This document shows, one piece after another, positions 57,947-64,000 of a DNA stretch of 64,000 nt; positions within the stretch are counted from its first letter, which is position 1; every line of letters begins with the position of its first letter. Under the pieces are notes generated by a model, which had not been told where the DNA came from, ran no database searches, and saw only the letters and a program-made list of their open reading frames with translations. Origin of the DNA: Streptomyces alboniger. Lineage in GTDB: Bacteria > Actinomycetota > Actinomycetes > Streptomycetales > Streptomycetaceae. The translations under genes were made by a program, and so were the position numbers. The stretch spans positions 310,001 to 374,000 of the forward strand of contig NZ_CP023695.1 in the NCBI RefSeq assembly GCF_008704395.1. The letters are read 5' to 3'.

Positions 57947-58591
57947 ATGGAGACCACACACCGCACTGATCAGCAGAGATCCGCGGACCATCGCCGGCGC
58001 GAGCTGCTCGAGGCCGCGGACCGGGTGGTGCTCCGCGACGGCCCCGGCGCCTCCATGAACGCCATCGCCGCGGAGGCCGGCATCACCAAGCCGATCCTCT
58101 ACCGCCACTTCGGCGACAAGGGCGGCCTGTACGCCGCGCTCGCCAAACGGCATACCGACGCGCTGCTCGAAGCCCTGCGCGCCGCCCTCGACGCTCCCGC
58201 CGAGCGCAGGGAGCGGGTCGAGGCGACGCTCGACACCTACCTCGCGGCGATCGAGGCGCGCCCGCAGGTCTACCGGTTCCTGATGCACCCCTCCGAAGCG
58301 CCCTCGCCCGGCGAGCAGGGCTTCGACGTCGGACTGCACTCCGCTCCCGTACTGCGGCGCCTCGGCGAGGAGCTGGCGGAGGTCATCGAGGAGCGCGTCG
58401 ACCTCGGGCCGGAGAGCGCCCAGCTCGCCCGCGTCTGGGGGCACGGCATCGTCGGCATGATGCACGCGGCGGGCGACTGGTGGCTCGGCGAACGGCCCTG
58501 CTCCCGCGAGCAGTTGGTCCGCAGCCTGGCCGATCTCCTGTGGGGCAGGCTCGCCGCGGCGGGCAACCGTGTGGGCGGCCCCGGCTTCTGA
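57947..58591 (+). CDS. TetR-family regulator of fatty-acid metabolism type
   Basis: The 214-residue protein has a TetR HTH (ELLEAADRVVLRDGPGASMNAIAAEAGITKPILYRHFGDKGGLYAALA) and a long ligand domain (VYRFLMHPSEAPSPGEQGFDVGLHSAPVLRRL). The pattern is common in regulators next to acyl-CoA dehydrogenases, which sense long-chain acyl-CoA. ATG 57947 follows GGGGAGAGA. It is divergent from the acyl-CoA dehydrogenase gene. Confidence 0.88.
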   Translation: METTHRTDQQRSADHRRRELLEAADRVVLRDGPGASMNAIAAEAGITKPILYRHFGDKGGLYAALAKRHTDALLEALRAALDAPAERRERVEATLDTYLAAIEARPQVYRFLMHPSEAPSPGEQGFDVGLHSAPVLRRLGEELAEVIEERVDLGPESAQLARVWGHGIVGMMHAAGDWWLGERPCSREQLVRSLADLLWGRLAAAGNRVGGPGF

Positions 58592-58655
58592 CCTCCGGGA
58601 AACCGCCAGGGGCCCCTCATGGGGCCGCCGGGGAGCGCTCAGGGGTGAGGGGCTC

Positions 58656-59195
58656 TCAGGCGTTCCAGGAGGCCCTGGCGGCGGCCCGCAGCACCCTGCG
58701 GCGCCGCCATCCGGTGACGCGGTCGGTGTACACGCCGCCCTCCAAGTGATCGCACTCGTGCTGGAGACAGCGCGCGAACCAGCCCGTCCCGTGCACCTTC
58801 ACGGGCTCGCCGCGCAGGTCGACACCCTCGACCACCGCGTGGTCGAAGCGGGGCGTGCCCGCTTCGAGGCCGGGCAGCGACAGACAGCCCTCGGGCCCGC
58901 GCACGGTGACGCCGTCCGCCTCCACGAGCCGCGGGTTGACCACGTGCCCGAGGTGGCGGACGTCCTCGTCGTCAGGGCAGTCGTAGACGAACACCCGCTT
59001 GGCCACGCCGATCTGGTTCGCCGCCAGGCCCACGCCCTGGGCCGCGTACATCGTCGCGAACATGTCCTCGATGAGGCGCGCCAGTTCGGGACCGAAGTCG
59101 GTGACCTCCTCACAGGCCGTGTGCAGCACGGGGTCACCGAGCAGGGTCAGAGGTCTTACGCGCCCCGAGGCGCCCGGGATCGAGCCGTGTCGCAT
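58656..59195 (-). CDS. def: Peptide deformylase
   Basis: The 179-residue protein has the three deformylase motifs: GVGLAANQIG (54-63), EGCLSLPG with Cys104, and QHECDHLEG with His146, Glu147, His150 (metal site). It removes the formyl group from new proteins. The start at ATG 59195 (MRHGSIPGASG) matches the family; a start at 59216 would add seven residues (MDRTLAA). Neither has a ribosome site, so the mRNA may be leaderless. Multiple def copies are usual in Streptomyces. It is divergent from the MurT gene. Confidence 0.9.
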   Translation of the reverse strand: MRHGSIPGASGRVRPLTLLGDPVLHTACEEVTDFGPELARLIEDMFATMYAAQGVGLAANQIGVAKRVFVYDCPDDEDVRHLGHVVNPRLVEADGVTVRGPEGCLSLPGLEAGTPRFDHAVVEGVDLRGEPVKVHGTGWFARCLQHECDHLEGGVYTDRVTGWRRRRVLRAAARASWNA

Positions 59196-59336
59196 GGCGG
59201 CAAGAGTACGGTCCATGGAGTGCGGCGGCATCGAGGTGGTGCCGTGGTTCGGGCTTGTCAGTGGATCTCGATAGGCTGAGGCAGAGAAACGATGCCGGGG
59301 CAGGCGCGGCGCCGTACGCAAGGAGGATCTCGACAG

Positions 59337-60575
59337 ATGTCAGGCAACACGGACCCGCTGTCGCCGCGGGCCAAGCTGGCCGTGACGGCGGGCAAGGCGG
59401 CCGCGGCGGTGTCGCGCGCGGCGGGCCGCGGCAGCGGATCGGTGATCGGCGGCAAGGTCGCGCTCAGGCTCGACCCCGAGCTGCTCGGTCGCCTCGCCAC
59501 ACACCTGGACGTGGTCCTCGTGTCGGCCACCAACGGCAAGACGACCACCACGCGCCTGATCGCGGAGGCACTGCGGGCCAGCGGCCCGGTCGTGTCGAAC
59601 GCGCTCGGTGCGAACATGCCTGCGGGAATCACCTCGGCGCTCGCCGGCGGCTCCGACGCCAAGTACGGCGTGATCGAGGTCGACGAGAAGTACCTCGCGG
59701 GCGTCGCCCGTGACGTGGACCCCAAGGCGATCGCGCTGCTCAACCTCTCGCGCGACCAGCTGGACCGCGCCGCCGAGACCCGCATGCTCGCCGAGAAGTG
59801 GCGCGAGGGCCTGGCCGGTTCGAAGGCCGTGGTCATCGCCAACGCCGACGACCCGCTGGTCGTCTGGGCGGCCTCCTCATCTCCGAACGTGGTGTGGGTC
59901 GCGGCCGGCCAGGAGTGGAAGGACGACGCCTGGTCGTGCCCCTCCTGCGGCGGCGTCATGCAGCGCCCCGGCGACGACTGGTTCTGCGGCGAGTGCGGCT
60001 TCCGCCGCCCCGCGCCCAGCTGGGTGCTCTCCGGCGACCACGTCCTGGACCCGCACGGCTCGGCCTGGCCGATCCACCTCCAGCTGCCCGGCCGGGCGAA
60101 CAAGGCCAACGCCACCTCATCGGCGGCCGTCGCCGCCGTCTTCGGGGTGCCGCCGCAGGTCGCCCTGGAGCGCATGTACCAGGTCCAGGCGGTCGCCGGA
60201 CGCTACGACGTCGTGCAGTTCCAGGGCCGTGACCTGCGTCTGCTGCTCGCGAAGAACCCCGCGGGCTGGCTCGAGACGTTCTCGCTGATCGACCCGCCGC
60301 CGACCCCGGTGATCCTCTCCGTCAACGCCCGCGGCGCGGACGGCACGGACACCTCCTGGCTGTGGGACGTCGACTACACCCGGCTCGCCGGCCACCCGAT
60401 CTTCGTGCTCGGCGACCGCAAGCTGGACCTCGCCGTGCGCCTGGAGGTCGCGGGCCTGGACTTCCGGGTCTGCGAGAGCGTCGATGAGGCGGTGCAGCTG
60501 GCCCCGCCGGGACGCATCGAGACGATCGCGAACTACACCGCGTTCCAGGACCTGCGCCGCCGCGTCGGCAACTGA
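59337..60575 (+). CDS. murT: Lipid II isoglutaminyl synthase, Mur-ligase-like subunit MurT
   Basis: The 412-residue protein has the Mur ligase ATP site SATNGKTTTTRL (63-74) and a four-cysteine zinc ribbon (CPSC near 201 and CGEC near 219) that marks MurT. It supplies the ATP-dependent activation in amidation of D-Glu in lipid II, with GatD giving ammonia. AAGGAGG is 10 nt before ATG 59337. It is followed 36 nt later by gatD in the same operon. Lipid II amidation is needed for normal cell-wall crosslinking. Confidence 0.92.
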   Translation: MSGNTDPLSPRAKLAVTAGKAAAAVSRAAGRGSGSVIGGKVALRLDPELLGRLATHLDVVLVSATNGKTTTTRLIAEALRASGPVVSNALGANMPAGITSALAGGSDAKYGVIEVDEKYLAGVARDVDPKAIALLNLSRDQLDRAAETRMLAEKWREGLAGSKAVVIANADDPLVVWAASSSPNVVWVAAGQEWKDDAWSCPSCGGVMQRPGDDWFCGECGFRRPAPSWVLSGDHVLDPHGSAWPIHLQLPGRANKANATSSAAVAAVFGVPPQVALERMYQVQAVAGRYDVVQFQGRDLRLLLAKNPAGWLETFSLIDPPPTPVILSVNARGADGTDTSWLWDVDYTRLAGHPIFVLGDRKLDLAVRLEVAGLDFRVCESVDEAVQLAPPGRIETIANYTAFQDLRRRVGN

Positions 60576-60611
60576 CCCCACCGGCCCCTTCTAGACATTT
60601 CGTAGGGACAC

Positions 60612-61346
60612 ATGAGCATGAGCGACAACAGCCTGCGGCTGGTGTGGGTCTACCCCGACCTGCTCAGCACGTACGGAGACCAGGGCAACGCCCTGGTGGT
60701 GGAGCGCCGCGCCCGCCAGCGCGGCCTCCAGGTCGAGCGGTACGACGTGCGCAGCGACCAGCCGGTCCCCACCTCCGGGGACATCTACCTCATCGGCGGC
60801 GGTGAGGACCGCCCGCAGCGCCTCGCGGCCGAGCGGCTGCGCCGCGACGGCGGCCTCCAGCGGGCCGTGGGCAACGGCGCGATCGTCTTCTCGGTCTGCG
60901 CCGGCTACCAGATCATCGGCAACGAGTTCATCAACGACCTCGGTCAGCGCGAGCCCGGCCTCGGCCTGCTCGACGTGGTCTCCACGCGCGGCGAGGGCGA
61001 GCGGTGCGTCGGTGACGTCCTCGCCGACATGGACCCCCAGCTGGGCCTGCCCCCGCTGACGGGCTTCGAGAACCACCAGGGCGTCACGCACGTCGGCCCG
61101 AACGCACGGCCGCTGGCCCGCGTCACCCTCGGCCGGGGCAACGGCACGGGCGACGGCACCGAGGGCGCGTACAACGGCACGGTCTTCGGCACCTACATGC
61201 ACGGCCCGGTTCTCGCCCGCAACCCGCTCATCGCGGACCTGCTGCTCAAGTTGGCCCTCGATGTGAACGCGCTGCCGCCCACGGACGACCGTTGGTACGA
61301 GGCACTGCGCGCCGAGCGCATCAACGCCGCGCAGCAGCCCGCGTAA
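60612..61346 (+). CDS. gatD: Lipid II isoglutaminyl synthase, glutamine amidotransferase subunit GatD
   Basis: The 244-residue protein is a class I GATase-like subunit: LRLVWVYPDLLSTYGDQGN at the start (typical GatD), Cys96 in SVCAGYQII, and His197 in GTYMHGPVLARN. It hydrolyses glutamine and passes ammonia to MurT. The start may be ATG 60612 or 60618. It follows murT directly. Confidence 0.93.
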   Translation: MSMSDNSLRLVWVYPDLLSTYGDQGNALVVERRARQRGLQVERYDVRSDQPVPTSGDIYLIGGGEDRPQRLAAERLRRDGGLQRAVGNGAIVFSVCAGYQIIGNEFINDLGQREPGLGLLDVVSTRGEGERCVGDVLADMDPQLGLPPLTGFENHQGVTHVGPNARPLARVTLGRGNGTGDGTEGAYNGTVFGTYMHGPVLARNPLIADLLLKLALDVNALPPTDDRWYEALRAERINAAQQPA

Positions 61347-61368
61347 CACCCCGGCACGAAGCCCGCTT

Positions 61369-61401
61369 GACGCCCCGCACGCACATGTGAGCGGGGGCGT
61401 C
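61369..61401 (+). terminator. Stem-loop after gatD
   Basis: GACGCCCCGC (61369-61378) pairs with GCGGGGGCGTC (61391-61401) with a single bulged G and a 12-nt loop. It ends the murT-gatD unit; the next gene has its own leader. Confidence 0.75.
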
Positions 61402-61514
61402 CAGCCCTCGGACGGCTGATGCGGCCCTGCCCCCCGGCGCCTATAGGGTGGCGGGGATCCAGCCGGACGACGTGGTCCGGCCATTCGGCCCACGTTGCAA
61501 AGGTATTCCGGGCT

Positions 61515-62540
61515 ATGCGCATTGGTGTCCTGACCTCCGGCGGCGACTGCCCCGGCCTGAACGCCGTCATCCGCTCCGTCGTGCACCGCGCGGTCGCGGA
61601 CCACGGCGACGAGGTCATCGGCTTCTACGACGGCTGGAAAGGCCTCCTGGAGTGCGACTACCGCAAGCTCGACCTCGACGCGGTGGGCGGCATCCTCGCC
61701 CGTGGCGGCACGATCCTCGGCTCCTCGCGCGTCCAGCCCGCGCAGCTGCGCGGCGGCGTGGAGCGAGCCAGGGGCCATGTCGCGGACCTCGGCCTCGACG
61801 CGATCATCCCGATCGGCGGTGAGGGCACGCTGAAGGCGGCCCGGCTGCTCTCGGACGCGGGCCTGCCGATCGTCGGCGTACCGAAGACGATCGACAACGA
61901 CATCGCGGTCACCGACGTCACCTTCGGCTTCGACACCGCCGTGGGCGTCGCGACCGAGGCGCTCGACCGCCTCAAGACCACCGCCGAGTCGCACCAGCGC
62001 GTGCTCATCGTCGAGGTCATGGGCCGGCACACCGGGTGGATCGCCCTGCATTCCGGCATGGCCGCCGGCGCGCACGCCATCGTCGTCCCCGAGCGCCCCT
62101 TTGACATCGAGGAGCTGACCGCGAAGGTCGGCGAGCGCTTCGCGGCGGGCAAGAAGTTCGCGATCGTCGTGGCCGCCGAGGGTGCCAAGCCCCGTCCGGG
62201 CTCCATGGAGTTCGACGAGGGCGTCAAGGACGCCTACGGGCACGAGCGGTTCGCCGGCATCGCCCGGCAGCTCTCCATCGAACTGGAGCAGCGCCTCGGC
62301 AAGGAGGCGCGCCCGGTCATCCTCGGCCACGTACAGCGCGGCGGCACCCCCACCGCGTACGACCGCGTCCTCGCTACCCGCTTCGGCTGGCACGCCGTGG
62401 AGGCCGTGCACCGCGGCGAGTTCGGCAGGATGACGGCGCTGCGCGGCACGGACATCACGATGGTGCCGCTCGCCGAGGCCGTCGAGACGCTGAAGACCGT
62501 GCCGGACGAGCGGTACGCCGAAGCGGAGTGCGTCCTCTAG
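61515..62540 (+). CDS. pfkA: ATP-dependent 6-phosphofructokinase
   Basis: The 341-residue protein has PFK motifs: IGVLTSGGDCPGLNAVIR, PIGGEGTLKAARLL (Gly101-Thr105), and VPKTIDNDI (Lys124). In E. coli numbering, position 104 is Gly, which indicates ATP rather than PPi use, and Lys124 marks the actinobacterial/mixed group. It phosphorylates fructose 6-phosphate in glycolysis. ATG 61515 has AAAGG 11 nt upstream. A strong terminator follows. Confidence 0.93.
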   Translation: MRIGVLTSGGDCPGLNAVIRSVVHRAVADHGDEVIGFYDGWKGLLECDYRKLDLDAVGGILARGGTILGSSRVQPAQLRGGVERARGHVADLGLDAIIPIGGEGTLKAARLLSDAGLPIVGVPKTIDNDIAVTDVTFGFDTAVGVATEALDRLKTTAESHQRVLIVEVMGRHTGWIALHSGMAAGAHAIVVPERPFDIEELTAKVGERFAAGKKFAIVVAAEGAKPRPGSMEFDEGVKDAYGHERFAGIARQLSIELEQRLGKEARPVILGHVQRGGTPTAYDRVLATRFGWHAVEAVHRGEFGRMTALRGTDITMVPLAEAVETLKTVPDERYAEAECVL

Positions 62541-62561
62541 TTCCGTTGCCTTTTGTACTAT

Positions 62562-62593
62562 CCGCCCCCGGTCGCCTCAGCGGCCGGGGGCGG
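62562..62593 (+). terminator. Terminator of pfkA
   Basis: CCGCCCCCGG (62562-62571) and CCGGGGGCGG (62584-62593) form a perfect 10-bp stem, followed by TTCTACTCTTG, an intrinsic terminator. Confidence 0.85.
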
Positions 62594-62648
62594 TTCTACT
62601 CTTGTGCCGACACACGTCGCACAATCCGCACGAATCAGGAGCCACTGG

Positions 62649-63599
62649 ATGGATCACAGCGGGCACGGCATGAACATGGATCTGCCGCCGTTCACGCTGG
62701 GGCGAGGCCTGGAACTGTCGGCCGACCCCTTCTTCCTCATCGGCTGCCTGGTGGCCCTCGCCCTGTACGGGTGGGGTGTGGGGCGGCTCGTGCGGCGCGG
62801 CGACAAGTGGCCGGTGGGCCGCACGATCTCCTTCGTGCTCGGCATCCTCACCGTCCTGCTCGTGATGTGCACCAAGCTCAACGACTACGGCATGGTCATG
62901 TTCAGCGTGCACATGGTGCAGCACATGGTGATCAGCATGCTGTCGCCGATCCTGCTGCTCCTGGGCGCGCCGATCACGCTGGCGCTGCGCGGACTGCCGC
63001 CCGCGGCGCGGGGCCACAAGGGGCCCCGTGAGTGGCTGCTGTGGCTGCTGCACAGCCGGTACATGCGGATCATCACGCACCCCGCTTTCACGATCCCGCT
63101 GTTCATCGCGAGCCTGTACGCGCTCTACTTCACGCCGCTCTTCGACACGCTGATGGGCTCCAAGGCGGGCCACATCGGCATGATGGTGCACTTCCTCGCC
63201 GTCGGCCTGGTGTTCTTCTGGCCGATCATGGGCGTCGACCCGGGGCCGCACCGGCCCGGCTATGTGATGCGGATGCTGGAGCTGTTCGCGGGCATGCCGT
63301 TCCACGCGTTCTTCGGCATCGCGCTGATGATGGCGACGCAGCCGATGATCGGCACGTACATGCATCCTCCGGCCTCCCTCGGCATCGACGCGCTGGCCGA
63401 CCAGGAGGCGGCGGGCGGCATCGCCTGGGCGTTCAGCGAGATCCCCTCCGTGGTGGTCCTGGTGGCCCTGCTCTTCCAGTGGCGGCGCTCCGAGGACCGT
63501 GAGACGCGGCGCAAGGACCGTGCCGCCGACCGCGACGGGGACAAGGAGCTGGAGGCGTACAACGCCTATCTGGCCTCACTGGCCGCACGCGGCCGCTAG
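62649..63599 (+). CDS. CtaG-like cytochrome c oxidase assembly membrane protein
   Basis: The 316-residue protein has about seven membrane segments and the caa3_CtaG pattern: MDHSGHGMNMDLPPFTL, FSVHMVQHMVISMLSPILLLLGAP, HFLAVGLVFFWPIMGVDPGPHRPG, and MPFHAFFGIALMMATQP. The His/Met-rich N-terminus and HMVQHMVI helix can carry copper. It supports assembly of heme-copper oxidases. No oxidase gene is adjacent. The tail is highly charged and cytoplasmic. Confidence 0.88.
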   Translation: MDHSGHGMNMDLPPFTLGRGLELSADPFFLIGCLVALALYGWGVGRLVRRGDKWPVGRTISFVLGILTVLLVMCTKLNDYGMVMFSVHMVQHMVISMLSPILLLLGAPITLALRGLPPAARGHKGPREWLLWLLHSRYMRIITHPAFTIPLFIASLYALYFTPLFDTLMGSKAGHIGMMVHFLAVGLVFFWPIMGVDPGPHRPGYVMRMLELFAGMPFHAFFGIALMMATQPMIGTYMHPPASLGIDALADQEAAGGIAWAFSEIPSVVVLVALLFQWRRSEDRETRRKDRAADRDGDKELEAYNAYLASLAARGR

Positions 63600-63686
63600 C
63601 GCCGGAGGGGCATCGGGGGTGACGATGGTCTTCGGACCGCGGTCCCGGCGTGCGGACGCCGGAGGCTGCCGGGAGGAGGCTGAGCG

Positions 63687-63845
63687 ATGCCCGGTTCCAC
63701 GAAGACCATGGGTGGGTTCACCATCGGAGGCCTGGTCATGGTGACGGCCTACTCGGTGGGGCTCGGAAGTAACGGCTGGCTGTGGTTCGGCTGGGTCGTG
63801 CTCGGACTGATCACACTCGGGATGGTGCTGTCGCGCACCACGTGA
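63687..63845 (+). CDS. Small membrane protein
   Basis: The 52-residue frame from ATG 63687 (GGGAGGAGGC, 6 nt upstream) reads GGFTIGGLVMVTAYSVGLGS then GWLWFGWVVLGLITLGMVLS, two membrane segments with no charged core. It is a typical small Streptomyces membrane protein next to ctaG-like genes; function unknown. A 7-bp hairpin (CCGGCGT, GCGG, ACGCCGG; 63645-63662) lies just before its ribosome site. Confidence 0.75.
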   Translation: MPGSTKTMGGFTIGGLVMVTAYSVGLGSNGWLWFGWVVLGLITLGMVLSRTT

Positions 63846-63904
63846 GCCACGTGCCGCGCGACAGCCCGGTATCCATGAGGCCGACGACGCCCTCAGAAAC
63901 GCTC

Positions 63905-64000
63905 TCAGAACCGGAAGACGTGGCCCGTGTCCGCGCCCATCGCGCAGGCGTTCGGGTACGTCTTCTGCCAGCTGATCACCCGCTTCCGGTAGGTACCGGA
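63905..64000 (-). CDS. Subtilisin inhibitor-like (SSI family) protein, 3' end only
   Basis: Only the last 31 codons lie in the window. They read SGTYRKRVISWQKTYPNACA then MGADTGHVFRF and TGA at 63905. This aligns with the end of SSI inhibitors (G-K-R-V-x-Y-x-x-x-F-x-N-x-C-x-M-x-A-x-G-x-x-V-F-x-F), with the last disulfide Cys in place. The reactive loop lies beyond the window, so its P1 residue is unknown. Confidence 0.65.
   Translation of the reverse strand, partial: SGTYRKRVISWQKTYPNACAMGADTGHVFRF

Noticed and set aside
60591..62411. Minus-strand open frame (606 codons) opposite gatD and pfkA
   Set aside because: It spans two well-supported genes and has no domain; a codon-bias artefact.

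Overview
The window is chromosomal DNA of a Streptomyces-type actinomycete. The GC content is very high with strong third-position GC bias, GTG starts are common, and the gene families are typical of the genus: LAL regulators, DUF1206 and DUF3093 proteins, SSI protease inhibitors, MmpL pumps, an APH(3')-like kinase, a type III PKS, an ECF42 sigma factor with its DGPF partner, and MurT/GatD. No rRNA, CRISPR array, insertion sequence or complete tRNA was found.

Layout. 0-10 kb: a LAL regulator, an unusual sigma factor fused through a membrane anchor to an extracellular CAP domain, a hypothetical protein, a cupin/GlxA pair, a STAS protein, a 9-bp minisatellite and a DUF1206 membrane protein. 9-16 kb: a divergent SDR/TetR pair around a strong palindrome, a SecDF fusion, and secreted SGNH and GH114-like hydrolases. 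16-22.7 kb: an aminoglycoside-phosphotransferase homologue, an ascorbate-type PTS (IIC plus fused IIA-IIB), a broken DUF3048 gene, a PGRP amidase, an SGNH remnant, and an NmrA-like reductase divergent from an HxlR regulator. 22.8-35 kb: an MmpL pump, an epoxide hydrolase with a possible leader peptide, an arylamine N-acetyltransferase, a VOC protein, two methyltransferases, a large secreted hydrolase and an SSI-type inhibitor. 35-48 kb: a CoA-transferase, a dihydrolipoyl dehydrogenase, a second MmpL pump, an MFS exporter with an attenuator-like leader, a decayed pectate lyase-pectinesterase gene, a DGPF/ECF42 pair, and a LysR regulator divergent from a TSUP exporter. 48-58.6 kb: AsnB, a TetR gene with twin palindromes, a Gfo/Idh oxidoreductase, an MmyB-like regulator with a type III PKS, a P450 stub, and an acyl-CoA dehydrogenase divergent from a TetR gene. 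58.6-64 kb is core-like: peptide deformylase, MurT-GatD (lipid II amidation), 6-phosphofructokinase, a CtaG-like protein, a small membrane protein and the 3' end of a second SSI-type inhibitor.

Three themes stand out. First, many genes sit in divergent regulator/target pairs with readable palindromic operators (SDR/TetR, NmrA/HxlR, LysR/TSUP, ACAD/TetR, and a self-standing TetR). Second, gene decay is frequent: DUF3048, an SGNH hydrolase, pectate lyase-pectinesterase, an EamA/DMT transporter and a P450 all survive only as deleted or frameshifted remnants. Third, two transcription units appear to have short upstream reading frames (epoxide hydrolase and MFS exporter) that could act as leader peptides.

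The most unusual intact gene is the sigma-factor/CAP fusion at 2957-4612. One polypeptide seems to join promoter recognition in the cytoplasm to an extracellular CAP domain. All functions are read from motifs, family knowledge and context; no database search was possible.
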